From Cryobacterium adonitolivorans (GTDB taxonomy: Bacteria > Actinomycetota > Actinomycetes > Actinomycetales > Microbacteriaceae), in the NCBI RefSeq assembly GCF_004402695.1, contig NZ_SOFL01000044.1, forward strand, positions 27,308 through 91,307: a stretch of 64,000 bases of DNA. Reading direction: 5' to 3'. A program made the translations under genes and the position numbers. Below are positions 1 through 8,191 of the stretch, piece by piece. How positions within the stretch are numbered: the stretch's first letter is position 1; every line of letters starts with the position of its first letter. Under the pieces are notes generated by a model, which worked only from the letters and a program-made list of their open reading frames with translations, did not search any database and was not told the origin of the DNA.

Positions 1-919
1 GGCGCGGTGTCGTAGGGTAAGCAACCCGGCTGCGCACGAAGGCGTGAAACCGGGTGCTGAGGTCGTCAAGCCCGCTGCCGTAGGAAGCGTATAGCCACGG
101 GCTGGTGTAGGAGTCGCCGTCATTCAGCCGAATCTCGCCGGGCAGCAGCAGTTCGCCGCCGCCGATTACGCCGCGGCCATTCGGCATCCGCTCCGCGTAG
201 GTACGGTGGTTCCCACTCCACGCCACCTGCACGCCCCAGACCTCGCCCGATTGGAAGCCAAACCCGTGCGAACCAACCGCGTACAACAGCGACGCATCGT
301 GTCCGGTGCGGCCGCGGCGGCCCTCGTTCACGTGCGTGCCGAAGGTGAAGTCGTGCCGTTGCGGACTGCTTTCCCGCATGTGCCGGCCCGTGAAGTCGAG
401 GATTTCCTGAGCGTGCATCGGAACCGGCAGCGCTAGCTGCAGGCCGTCTAGTGTGTAAACCCCTGCGCTGGTACCGGTGACGGTAGCGCGAGAGCGCAAC
501 ACACCAGAATCGGAAAGCTCAATCACCAGCTCGACAACGAGGCCGGCATCGACGTCGGCCAGGGTGGCGACGAAGCGGCGGTCGGAGAAGCGGATGTCCG
601 GTGAAGTGCCGACGGAGGCGTCGGTGAGCGCTAGCAGCGGAGTGAAGTGGGTGCCGTCACGGTGGCCGGCGATTCCCGGTGTACCGGCCCAGCCGGCGGC
701 CTGCTCGGGAAGCACACCGAGCGGCACCGGGTTGTCGATACTGTTGGACACGATCTGCGGCTGCGACGCGCTGACGAGCTGCTCGAGGCCGGCCGTCGTT
801 GCTCTCTCCAGAGGCGCGCCCCAGTGCACGATTCGGGGAACCCCGGAGCCTCGCGCATCGATGACGACGCTGACACCGCCCGCCAACAAATGGAACAGTC
901 GGGTGGTCTCTGACAACAT
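1..919 (-). CDS. GH36 alpha-galactosidase, N-terminal part (runs off left edge)
   Basis: A minus-strand frame opens at ATG 919, preceded by AAGGAA 8 bases upstream, and stays open to the window edge (306 codons visible). The protein carries motifs of the N-terminal beta-sandwich domain of glycoside hydrolase family 36, including GRTGHDASLL near residue 200 and EVWGVQVAWSGNHR about 20 residues later. The (beta/alpha)8 barrel with the catalytic aspartates lies outside the window. GH36 enzymes release terminal alpha-galactose from melibiose or raffinose-type sugars; no signal peptide is visible, so it is probably cytoplasmic. It diverges from a ROK regulator, its likely controller. Substrate is inferred from family only. 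Confidence 0.85.
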   Translation of the reverse strand, partial: MLSETTRLFHLLAGGVSVVIDARGSGVPRIVHWGAPLERATTAGLEQLVSASQPQIVSNSIDNPVPLGVLPEQAAGWAGTPGIAGHRDGTHFTPLLALTDASVGTSPDIRFSDRRFVATLADVDAGLVVELVIELSDSGVLRSRATVTGTSAGVYTLDGLQLALPVPMHAQEILDFTGRHMRESSPQRHDFTFGTHVNEGRRGRTGHDASLLYAVGSHGFGFQSGEVWGVQVAWSGNHRTYAERMPNGRGVIGGGELLLPGEIRLNDGDSYTSPWLYASYGSGLDDLSTRFHAFVRSRVAYPTTPR

Positions 920-967
920 TTTGGCTTCCTTGCCTAGGGCCCAACGGGCTTCGTGCGACAACTAATA

Positions 968-998
968 TTATTACGATAGAAAACACTTGACGTCAAGT
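968..998 (-). promoter_or_regulatory. Promoter of the alpha-galactosidase with palindromic operator
   Basis: On the minus strand TTGACG (996-991) and TAATAA (973-968) are separated by exactly 17 bases, a good sigma70-type pair, about 50 bases before the start codon. The -35 box lies inside a perfect 14-bp palindrome, ACTTGACGTCAAGT, at 985-998. A repressor bound there would block the promoter; the divergent ROK protein is the obvious candidate (inference). Confidence 0.6.
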
Positions 999-1130
999 TG
1001 TTCCCGAATAAAGCTCAGTCGCCTGTATTTGAGTCGGCGCCACGGAGATGCGCTCGGCGGATTATTATTGAAGGCAAAAGCAATTTCGTAAGGCCTGGGT
1101 CTCGGCCTAAGCACAAATGGGGTGTGAATC

Positions 1131-2312
1131 ATGAGTCTCAGAGAAGTCGCTCCAGGAACCATGGCCATCGAGTCGGCCAGGGCCGCCGCCAGAGAAGTGG
1201 TAAAGAACGGCCCGCTCTCGCGCAGCGAGGTAGCGCGTCGGCTCAACCTCTCGCCCGCCAGCCTTACCCGCCTCGCTAAACCCCTGGTCGACTCCGGCCT
1301 GTTGGTGGAAGGAGAACCGCAGGCCGACCCCGTACACGGCCGCATCGCCCGACCCCTGGATACGTCCGATAGCTTGCGGTTCCTCGGCGTGAAGGTGAAC
1401 GTCGACGCCCTCTATGCGGTGGTCACCAACGCCCGCGCGGAGATCGTGGCACGTTCCAGCCGGTCCTTGGCGTCGACTCAACCGGATCATGTCATGGCGG
1501 GCATCGTGGCGATCGCCCAGTCCTTACTCGGTGACGTCGGTCACGCAGAGAGCATCGGCGTCGCGCTCGGCGGACACTCCGTCGACGGCCAAATCGTGAA
1601 TGTATCGCGATCCCTCGATTGGCACGATATCGCCCTTGCCGCCACGGTGGCGGCCGAGTGCGGCATCCGCGCCGTGGTGGAGAACGACGTATTGGCCCTC
1701 ACCCAGGCGCAGCACTGGTTCGGCATGGGGCGCGGGCGCAGCGACTTCGCCCTCATCACCGTGGGCGTGGGCGTGGGCTGCTCGTTGGTAATCCATGACA
1801 GCGTGGTGCGCCGCGAGCACCCAAACACCCCCACAGTCGGGCACTTTGTGATCGACCGTACGGGGCCCATCTGCGCCGACGGTCACCGGGGTTGCGCGAT
1901 GGCGTACCTCTCCTCCGGCAGCATCTGCCAGACCGTTTCAATCGGCCTCGGCCGGGTCGTGGCATATGACGACGTGCTCGATCTCGCAACCGCGGGCGAT
2001 CCGGTGGCCGCCCGGGTGGTTCAGGAATCAGCGACCGCCCTCGGCCGACTGATCTCGTCCGTGTCGATGCTCACCGGCATCCAAGACGTATTGCTTTCGG
2101 GCGAGGGCATCGGGCTGGCAACGTCGGCGCCGGACGCCGTCGCCGCCGGTATTGACAGCGACCGCCCTGCCTGGGCACTTCCGATCGCTACGCGCGTCGA
2201 GCCGATGGACTTCTACGAGTGGGCCAGGGGCGGTGCTGTCGTCGCGATACAGGATTACCTTGACACATATCCGATCGAATTCGCCCCGGCCCGGAACGCC
2301 GCCACCGCCTGA
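1131..2312 (+). CDS. ROK-family transcriptional regulator
   Basis: 393 residues. The N-terminus holds a winged helix-turn-helix (SRSEVARRLNLSPASLTRL, residues ~27-45), followed by a ROK sugar-kinase-like domain with GVGVGCSLV and the motif CADGHRGCAMA. ROK proteins normally carry CxCGxxGCxE for zinc; here the second Cys is Asp and the final Glu is Ala, so zinc binding may be altered. The start is uncertain: ATG 1131 lacks a clear ribosome site, while ATG 1161 has AGGA close upstream. It diverges from the alpha-galactosidase and probably represses it in response to a sugar. Its last 58 bases overlap the 3' end of the convergent DUF1537 gene. Confidence 0.85.
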   Translation: MSLREVAPGTMAIESARAAAREVVKNGPLSRSEVARRLNLSPASLTRLAKPLVDSGLLVEGEPQADPVHGRIARPLDTSDSLRFLGVKVNVDALYAVVTNARAEIVARSSRSLASTQPDHVMAGIVAIAQSLLGDVGHAESIGVALGGHSVDGQIVNVSRSLDWHDIALAATVAAECGIRAVVENDVLALTQAQHWFGMGRGRSDFALITVGVGVGCSLVIHDSVVRREHPNTPTVGHFVIDRTGPICADGHRGCAMAYLSSGSICQTVSIGLGRVVAYDDVLDLATAGDPVAARVVQESATALGRLISSVSMLTGIQDVLLSGEGIGLATSAPDAVAAGIDSDRPAWALPIATRVEPMDFYEWARGGAVVAIQDYLDTYPIEFAPARNAATA

Positions 2313-3718
2313 GTGAGCGCTTCGTCGCCGCCCACATTGCCGGGGAAGACCGCGTACGGTGTGGCCGCGACCCCGTCAAGGCTTGGGTCACCGGATTGCC
2401 AGATGGAGACCATGCCGGGCAGCAACGAGCCAAGGATGGTGGCCCTGCGCAGCCCTACGGCGGCGGTGGCGAGGTCGCTCGAGGTGATACCGCCCTTACC
2501 GATGAGGAACGCCGGCTGCGCCCGTCGGAGCACCTCACGGGTTACGGTCACCAGCGCCCCCGAAACGACGCGAGCGATGCGTAGGCTGTCGTCGCCGTCG
2601 ACGCCGTCAATGCGTTCCCGGGAGGTGGACAACACGACATCCTCGTCGGCGAGGACCGTCACGGCGTAGTGCACGATGCGGGCAAGGATGGCGGCCGGGT
2701 TTGGGCTGCGCATCAGGGTCGGCACATCGATCATGATCTCGCGCACGCTGGAGTCGTGTGCCAGCAGGTCACCTAGCTGGCGGCTGCTGAGGGGAACGTG
2801 GGAGCCGACGACGACGAGGCCGTGCTTTGTCGCAGGGTGTGCCCGGGCGACCGCGGCGCCTACCTCCGTTGTGGAGAGCGGGGGCTGCGGCAGCTGGGCC
2901 AGCCTGGGGCGGAGCAGGCCGGGGCTAGTGCGGTAGAGCAGCCTCCGCCCGCGGGACTCGGCGCGCATGGCGGCCAGGGCGATGCTACGCAAATCGTTCT
3001 CATCGGCCGCGTCGATGACCAGGTGACGGCCGCCACTCACACTGGCGATCGCATCGACGAGTTCGAACGGGTCGCCGCGCACCTCATCCAGGGTGATGCG
3101 GTCGACCTCGTCTGCCCGAAGGGTGCCGTACGAGCGTTCCGCGATGAACTCGCGAAGGTCACTCGAGGAGTACCCAAAAGTCGCGTCCCCAGCGAAGCTG
3201 GAGTCGCCCGCTGGTAGCCAGGCGCCGTTTTCGAAGATCCAGTGTATGGAATCGATCGTGACACGCTGGGCGTCCGGAAAGGCCGGCACGACAAGGACGG
3301 CGTCAACACTGCCCCAGCCCACCCGCGCCAAGGTGCGGCAGGCCTCGTCGATCTCATCGACGTGGTGGCCGCGCAGTGTCGAGTCCCCGCGGCTGATAAT
3401 GACGTAGAGACGGCCCGCAGCCGCCGCGTGTACCGCTTCGAGCACGCTTGCATTGCGAGCGCGGGCGTCGACCACCGAAAGACTGCGCGTGTTGGTGAGA
3501 ATGCAGAAGCCAGTGCCGCCCTGCTCGAACGCCCAGCGAAGGTCGTCAGCCTCCCAGCGCGTGAGGATCGGCAGCGCGGTGACGGTTTGCGTACCTGTGG
3601 GATCGTCATCGAGCACCACTACAGTAGGCCCGGCCTCCGCTGCCTGGAGCAGTACCGTCTGGTCGACGAGCTGGGACGGTGGCGCGGTGCCGAGCGCAAA
3701 TTCCAGGCCGGGCTTCAT
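2255..3718 (-). CDS. DUF1537 four-carbon acid sugar kinase
   Basis: 487 residues. The N-terminal substrate domain shows DDDPTGTQTV, and the C-terminal nucleotide domain has GKGGITSSDLA and PGNVGGDEAL, both typical of DUF1537 kinases (DtnK/OtnK group). These phosphorylate D-threonate, D-erythronate or related acids at C4. The preceding gene encodes a PdxA2-like dehydrogenase, and the two-gene arrangement matches the known threonate route in which PdxA2 oxidises and decarboxylates the 4-phosphate to dihydroxyacetone phosphate. ATG 3718 overlaps the upstream stop as TGATG; GTG 3721 is an alternative, so translation is probably coupled. The exact substrate cannot be told from sequence. Confidence 0.85.
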   Translation of the reverse strand: MKPGLEFALGTAPPSQLVDQTVLLQAAEAGPTVVVLDDDPTGTQTVTALPILTRWEADDLRWAFEQGGTGFCILTNTRSLSVVDARARNASVLEAVHAAAAGRLYVIISRGDSTLRGHHVDEIDEACRTLARVGWGSVDAVLVVPAFPDAQRVTIDSIHWIFENGAWLPAGDSSFAGDATFGYSSSDLREFIAERSYGTLRADEVDRITLDEVRGDPFELVDAIASVSGGRHLVIDAADENDLRSIALAAMRAESRGRRLLYRTSPGLLRPRLAQLPQPPLSTTEVGAAVARAHPATKHGLVVVGSHVPLSSRQLGDLLAHDSSVREIMIDVPTLMRSPNPAAILARIVHYAVTVLADEDVVLSTSRERIDGVDGDDSLRIARVVSGALVTVTREVLRRAQPAFLIGKGGITSSDLATAAVGLRRATILGSLLPGMVSIWQSGDPSLDGVAATPYAVFPGNVGGDEALTQAVAAFRAGANSIGYVSR

Positions 3719-4734
3719 CACGCTGTCAGCGCGGTCGACGTAGCGGCGAGCGAGCGAGCGAGCAGATAGGCATTGCGGGTGGATGTCACCGTCGCGGTGC
3801 CCATTCCAACCCGGTCAAAGGCCGTTCCATGAGCGGGGGTGCAGACTGCGATGCCGATGCCGCCCTCCACTGTCACTCCACCGTCGAAGCCGATCATCTT
3901 CATCGCAATCTGGCCCTGGTCATGGTACATCGTCACAACGCCGTCGAAATCACCGTCTCGAGCGCGTAGAAAGAGGGTGTCAGCCGGGAACGGTCCGACG
4001 GCGTCGATGCCGGACGCGCGGGCCAGCGCTATGCCAGGCGCGATCTCATCGATCTCCTCGGAGCCGAACTTCCCGCCCTCGCCGCCGTGCGGATTGAGCG
4101 CGCATACGGCGATGCGCGGCTTGGGAACTCCGGATCCCACGAGGTAGGCGTTGAGCAAGCCAGTCGCGCCACGCACACGATCCGCCGTAATTTGGGCCGG
4201 GGCATCCCGGTGCGACACATGAGAGGTCACTCTGGAAGTCCACAGTCCGCTGATTGCGTTCAGCTCTGAGACCACGCCGGTGACACCGAGACGCTTTTCG
4301 AACCAGCGCAGCTCGTCGTTCTCGTGCATTCCAGCCTGGTGCAACGAGGACTTGTTCAGCGGAGCGAACACGATTGCATCCACTTCATCCCGCTCATGTG
4401 CGGCGAGCGCGAGTTCGAGATTGTTGAGCGCCCAGCGCCCGCCTCGTTCGGAGGCCACCCCAACGGGCATATCCGCGAAGTCGGCGCCGGTCTCGACGAT
4501 GGTTATGTGTTCAGCCCCGTCGACCACGGCGCGGTCAGCGCCAGAGCCGGCCTGGTCGAAGGCCCTGTCGAGCTCAGCAGCGGTGGTGTAGACGACGACG
4601 GGCTGACTTGAATCGGACGCGATTTCGGTGAGCAGTCGGGCTACGAGCTCGGGGCCGATGCCCGCGGGGTCGCCGGTCGTGATAGCGACGCGCACCGAGG
4701 TCGAGCGGTCGGTGAGAAAGGAGCTGGGCGTCAT
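3718..4734 (-). CDS. pdxA2: PdxA2-like 4-phospho-acid dehydrogenase (PdxA family)
   Basis: 338 residues from ATG 4734, chosen over GTG 4740 because GGAAG lies 8 bases upstream. Family motifs are TGDPAGIGPEL near the N-terminus and the three metal-binding histidines in SHVSHRDAP, LNPHGGEGG and PAHGTAFD. True PdxA makes pyridoxal precursors; PdxA2 paralogues paired with DUF1537 kinases oxidise 4-phospho-D-threonate or -erythronate. The overlap with a DUF1537 gene makes the catabolic role much more likely. It is the first gene of a minus-strand operon headed by a long palindromic operator about 54-82 bases upstream. Confidence 0.85.
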   Translation of the reverse strand: MTPSSFLTDRSTSVRVAITTGDPAGIGPELVARLLTEIASDSSQPVVVYTTAAELDRAFDQAGSGADRAVVDGAEHITIVETGADFADMPVGVASERGGRWALNNLELALAAHERDEVDAIVFAPLNKSSLHQAGMHENDELRWFEKRLGVTGVVSELNAISGLWTSRVTSHVSHRDAPAQITADRVRGATGLLNAYLVGSGVPKPRIAVCALNPHGGEGGKFGSEEIDEIAPGIALARASGIDAVGPFPADTLFLRARDGDFDGVVTMYHDQGQIAMKMIGFDGGVTVEGGIGIAVCTPAHGTAFDRVGMGTATVTSTRNAYLLARSLAATSTALTA

Positions 4735-4787
4735 TACCACGTCTTCCGTCGGGGCCGACGTTGGTCGTCGGCGATGGGTTCACTCAC

Positions 4788-4816
4788 GGTATCATTTCCA
4801 TCACGGAAAACATACC
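4788..4816. promoter_or_regulatory. Nested palindromic operator before the pdxA2-kinase operon
   Basis: GGTAT (4788-4792) pairs with ATACC (4812-4816), and TTTCC (4795-4799) pairs with GGAAA (4805-4809), around a 5-base centre. The 29-bp dyad is 54 bases upstream of the pdxA2 start and resembles an operator for a dimeric sugar-acid regulator (GntR, LacI or DeoR type). No such regulator is adjacent. Confidence 0.6.
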
Positions 4817-5034
4817 GCGTGGATGCGCCGAATTTCCCCGCGACTCGGGATTTCGCGGGGTCGGACATTTTCTTGCCGAAATAATCTCGCCAAGGTCCAG
4901 ACAACTCGATGTCCGGTCGAACGACAGAGAGAATTCTCGAGGCCGATTCAAATCGACGATCTGCAGTACGGTGAACGCAAATGCAATCAGGAGCGCATCG
5001 GCGGGATTCTCAAGACCGCAGTCGAGAGGTGAAA

Positions 5035-6135
5035 ATGACAGGTGTGGCTGTCATGACCCCGGTGGCACCCCGCCTGCAGCAGGATCGGTATCTCCTGCCC
5101 GATGTGGCGCGCGGACTGGCCATTCTGGCCATGCTCATCGCCCACGCCGGCCCCATCATGGTCGACCAGCCCGCCGCCACGGCCTTCCTGCAGGGACAGT
5201 TGAACGACATGGCCTCCCCCCTGTTCGCCACCACCATGGGCGCCGCCGCGGCGATCGTTCTCGCCAAGGCCGGCCGCAGCCCGGCCAACGTGCGAATGGT
5301 GATCGTGCAGAACGTCATCCGGGGCGCCATCCTGGTGCTGCTCGGGCTGTTCCTGGCCACCTGGGGCAGTTGGATCGCGATCGTGCTCTCGTTCCTGGGC
5401 ATCGTGCTCGCGATCGGCACGCCACTGGTGCTGCTGGGCACCCGCGCGCTGATCGCCGTGCTTGCGGCGGTCCTGATTTTCGGCGCCCCGCTCAATGAGC
5501 TCATCCTGGCCGCCACCGGCCCGCTGATCACCGGGGGCGAGCGCACCCCGGCGAGCTTTCTCCTCGAGTGGCTCTTCCTCAGCCCGCACTACCGGGTGAC
5601 CAACCTGCTGCCGTGGTTCCTGTTCGGAGCGCTGCTGTTCCGCATCCGTTTCGGAGGCCGCCGAGCGGGCTGGATTCTGCTGGCGATCGCCGTGCCCGCC
5701 TGGTGGCTCGGCCCGCTCTGGCGGGGCACCACCGGCGAAGAGTTCAGCCCGTCGGGCAGCTACCTCGACACCCTGCACGACGCCGGGCTGGTACTCGGGG
5801 TGCTGGGCGTGATCATCCTGCTCGCGTCACTGCGTGGGCAGCGAATCGCCTCCGTGGTGCACGCGGTGTTCCTGCCTTTCGAGGCGATCGGGTCGATCTC
5901 GCTGTCGCTGTATGTGTTCCAGGTGGCGGTGGTCGCGTGGATGGCCGACAACGGGATCAGTTTCGGCACCACCGATCCCGTCGCCTGGATCGTGCTCGTG
6001 ATCGGCGTGCCGATCGTGGGGATCCTCTGGTGGCGCTTCGTGGGCAAGGGGCCGATCGAGTGGCTGATCGGCGTGCTCTCTGGCCGGTACCGGCCCCGGC
6101 GGGCCTCCCCCGTGAAAGCCAGCTCCGCGCCGTAG
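5035..6135 (+). CDS. DUF418/YeiB-like integral membrane protein
   Basis: 366 residues from ATG 5035, with GAGAGG five bases upstream; the frame is open further upstream but without a ribosome site. The protein is strongly hydrophobic with roughly ten predicted membrane segments. It begins with the family-typical DVARGLAILAMLIAHAG and ends with KGPIEWLIGVLSGRYR, matching the C-terminus of DUF418/YeiB proteins. These are thought to be membrane acyltransferase-like proteins, but no substrate is known. It stands alone on the plus strand, 300 bases from the divergent acid-sugar operon. Confidence 0.75.
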   Translation: MTGVAVMTPVAPRLQQDRYLLPDVARGLAILAMLIAHAGPIMVDQPAATAFLQGQLNDMASPLFATTMGAAAAIVLAKAGRSPANVRMVIVQNVIRGAILVLLGLFLATWGSWIAIVLSFLGIVLAIGTPLVLLGTRALIAVLAAVLIFGAPLNELILAATGPLITGGERTPASFLLEWLFLSPHYRVTNLLPWFLFGALLFRIRFGGRRAGWILLAIAVPAWWLGPLWRGTTGEEFSPSGSYLDTLHDAGLVLGVLGVIILLASLRGQRIASVVHAVFLPFEAIGSISLSLYVFQVAVVAWMADNGISFGTTDPVAWIVLVIGVPIVGILWWRFVGKGPIEWLIGVLSGRYRPRRASPVKASSAP

Positions 6136-6207
6136 CCACGCACCCGCTACGGCATCACGCGGAGGCGGGTGGTCGCCCGATGGAAGGTACGAGCGCCGAG
6201 TCGAGGG

Positions 6208-6245
6208 ACGCGTTGGGTGCCGCGGCACGCGTTAGGCATCGCGGC
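6208..6245. repeat. Two tandem copies of a 19-bp sequence
   Basis: ACGCGTTGGGTGCCGCGGC (6208-6226) is followed directly by ACGCGTTAGGCATCGCGGC (6227-6245), 16 of 19 bases identical. It lies in the gap between the DUF418-like gene and the MBL gene. No function is apparent. Confidence 0.5.
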
Positions 6246-6286
6246 ACGTGATGGCCACCGGGGTGTTCCTACTCCTCTGACGCCCG

Positions 6287-6357
6287 CGACCTGCCCCGCT
6301 GCGGACGAAGTGCCCCGGCGGAGCGGGGCAGCTCGTCCGCGGGTGGGAAACTCGGCG
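6287..6357 (+). repeat. REP-like palindromic repeat, copy A (71 bp)
   Basis: The segment matches 15028-15098 at 63 of 71 bases by eye. Both copies contain a hairpin: a GCGGACGA arm pairs with TCGTCCGC, and an inner GTGCCCC arm of copy A (GGCGGAGC loop) pairs with GGGGCA. Both copies are intergenic. This suggests a dispersed REP/BIME-type element. Confidence 0.6.
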
Positions 6358-6411
6358 TCTCGGCGGCATACTGACGGCAACATCCGTCAGCCGCACCGCG
6401 GAAGGAACCTC

Positions 6412-7227
6412 GTGAGCTTCTGGATCTGTGCCACCTGTGGCGTCGAACACGCCGGGAACACCGGCCTCTGCGCCATCTGCGCCGATGAACGGCAGTGGGT
6501 CCCTGCCGCCGGGCAGCAGTGGGTCACGCTCCCCGGCCTGCACGCGGCAGGGTACCGGGCCGACCTCCTCGAGCTCGAACCCGACCTGTTCGGCATCGAA
6601 AGCACCCCGACGGTGGGCATCGGGCAGCAGGCCAAGCTGCTCTGCACCCCCACGGGCAGCGTGCTCTGGGACCCGATCGGCTTCGTGGACGACGACATTG
6701 CCAGCCGGGTGCTCGAACGCGGCCCGGTGCGCGCGATCGTGGCCAGCCATCCGCACATGTTCGGCGTGCAGGTGGAGTGGAGCCGGGCGCTCGGCGGCGT
6801 GCCGGTGCTGGTTGCCGAGGCCGACCTCGCCTGGGTGGCCAGGCCTGATCCTGTGATCCGCCCGTGGTCGACCGAGGTGCGCCTGCTGCCCGGCGTCACC
6901 CTGGCGCAGGTGGGCGGGCACTTTCCCGGCAGCGGCGTGCTGCACTGGGCGGCCGGAGCGGCGGGGCGCGGCGTGCTTCTCAGCGGCGACACCGTGTTCG
7001 CCAACCCCGACCGCACCTCGGTGAGCTTCATGCGCAGCTATCCCAACCGGCTGCCGCTGTCGGGCCCGGTGGTGGAGCGGATCGCCCGCTCCCTCGAGCG
7101 ATTCGACTTTGATCGGCTGTACGGCAACTTCGACAACGTGATCACGGCTGCTGCCCGCGCCGTTGTGCGCCGGTCGGCCGACCGGCACTGGGGCTGGGTG
7201 CGCGGCGACTTCGACGACCTCACCTGA
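6412..7227 (+). CDS. MBL-fold metallo-hydrolase with N-terminal zinc ribbon
   Basis: 271 residues from GTG 6412, preceded by GAAGGAA five bases upstream; the frame runs open to 6169 but without a ribosome site. The N-terminus has two CxxC pairs (CATC near residue 7 and CAIC near residue 20), a rubredoxin-like zinc ribbon. The rest resembles a metallo-beta-lactamase fold: SHPHMFG keeps HxH but lacks the usual DH, followed by GGHFPGSG and SGDT. The altered metal site means catalysis is not assured. Substrate is unknown. It converges on a small DUF7882 gene through a tandem-repeat spacer. Confidence 0.75.
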   Translation: MSFWICATCGVEHAGNTGLCAICADERQWVPAAGQQWVTLPGLHAAGYRADLLELEPDLFGIESTPTVGIGQQAKLLCTPTGSVLWDPIGFVDDDIASRVLERGPVRAIVASHPHMFGVQVEWSRALGGVPVLVAEADLAWVARPDPVIRPWSTEVRLLPGVTLAQVGGHFPGSGVLHWAAGAAGRGVLLSGDTVFANPDRTSVSFMRSYPNRLPLSGPVVERIARSLERFDFDRLYGNFDNVITAAARAVVRRSADRHWGWVRGDFDDLT

Positions 7228-7236
7228 GGCACGCCG

Positions 7237-7320
7237 CGGGCGAGTCAGTAGGGGCGAGTCAGTCGGGGCGAGTCAGTCGGGGTGAGTCAGTCGGGGCGAG
7301 TCAGTCGGGGTGAGTCAGTC
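7237..7320. repeat. Six tandem 14-bp repeats at a convergent gene junction
   Basis: Six consecutive units of GGGGYGAGTCAGTC run from 7237 to 7320, the first one degenerate. Read on the minus strand, each unit contains TGA (in GACTGACTC). Because 14 is not a multiple of three, stops fall in all three frames. The last unit supplies the actual stop codon of the minus-strand gene at 7315. Confidence 0.85.
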
Positions 7321-7635
7321 GGGGTGCTGCGTCCGCTCGGGCGGTTCAGGGAGAATCCGCAGGCCCGCCGGGGTGTTCGCCACCTGCACGAGCTCGTCGA
7401 TCCAGGCCCGGTTGAGGGTGGGCTCACGCTTGCCGGAGAACTCGAAGTCAAGCGGCACCGCAGGGTTCAACCAGATAGAACTGTGGCCGCTGCCCGATTC
7501 CTTCGACCGCTCCCAGGAGAACGCAAAACTCTCGCCGCGGCGCAACTTGGCCACGATCACGACTTTGAGGTGCGCAAGTGTGCGGTCGTCGATCTCTACC
7601 GAGATCGCCGGCGTCCCATAGATGAACTTGCCCAT
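7315..7635 (-). CDS. DUF7882 family small protein (often misnamed ATP-dependent DNA ligase)
   Basis: 106 residues from ATG 7635, with GAGGA upstream. The start MGKFIYGTPAISVEIDD and the core LAHLKVVIVAKLRRGESFAF are hallmarks of a small protein family common in Microbacteriaceae (DUF7882). Public annotations often call these ATP-dependent DNA ligase, but there is no nucleotidyltransferase motif and the length is far too short. Function is unknown. Its stop codon lies in the last unit of a 14-bp tandem repeat. Confidence 0.75.
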   Translation of the reverse strand: MGKFIYGTPAISVEIDDRTLAHLKVVIVAKLRRGESFAFSWERSKESGSGHSSIWLNPAVPLDFEFSGKREPTLNRAWIDELVQVANTPAGLRILPEPPERTQHPD

Positions 7636-7755
7636 CGGATTCCTCGTTTGGCTGGAGGGCCCGCACGGTCCGAGTACCGGCGCGGCCCGGTGTCTCACGA
7701 CGGAGTGTAGGCCGGCGCGGCTCCGCTGGCTACGACGCGCGGCGCGAGATCGTCG

Positions 7756-8136
7756 TCAACGGTCGAAGTCGAGGCCGGTGCCCTGGTCGATTTCTTCGAC
7801 CGCCTTGTTGAAGTCTGCGGCGCGGGCCTTGGCCTCGGCTTCGGTCTCGGCCGAGGGCTCCTCCACAGCGAGCACATTGGTGGGCGGGAAGACCGGCAGG
7901 GGAAAGAGCCCGACCTCGCCCGCGAGGGACACCTCCGCGACATCCGCCACGTTGAGTTCGGTGGCCGGGCCGAGCACGAGAGTGTGGGTGCGGGTGCTGC
8001 CGTCGGGTTCGAGCACCTTGATGTCAACCGCAACGCTCTCCTCACCCTGGGAGTGCGCGGTGACGTAGTCGAGCAAGGCCTCCGCGACGTCGTCGCCGGT
8101 GAGGATGGTGCCGCCGGCGTAGGTGATGAGCTTCAT
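7756..8136 (-). CDS. Small conserved actinobacterial protein of unknown function
   Basis: 126 residues starting MKLITYAGGTILTGDDVA from ATG 8136. There is no signal peptide or membrane segment. The C-terminal third is rich in Glu, Ala and Lys and likely helical. I recognise the N-terminus as a conserved actinobacterial hypothetical but know no function. TATCGT lies seven bases before the ATG, so the transcript is probably leaderless. It is followed on the same strand by the DUF7882 gene after about 120 bases. Confidence 0.7.
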   Translation of the reverse strand: MKLITYAGGTILTGDDVAEALLDYVTAHSQGEESVAVDIKVLEPDGSTRTHTLVLGPATELNVADVAEVSLAGEVGLFPLPVFPPTNVLAVEEPSAETEAEAKARAADFNKAVEEIDQGTGLDFDR

Positions 8137-8143
8137 GCCACCG

Positions 8144-8149
8144 ACGATA
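8144..8149 (-). promoter_or_regulatory. -10 box, leaderless geometry
   Basis: TATCGT on the minus strand ends seven bases before ATG 8136, placing the predicted transcription start at or next to the start codon. Confidence 0.45.
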
Positions 8150-8191
8150 ACCGCGCGGCGGGGTCTTGGGAATGACCCGACCCTGCGGCCG

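Noticed and set aside
7237..7320. CRISPR array
   Set aside because: Units of 14 bp follow each other directly without spacers, and no cas genes exist.
7315..7635. ATP-dependent DNA ligase
   Set aside because: Databases often give this name to the family, but the 106-residue protein has no ligase motif KxDG or nucleotidyltransferase domain.
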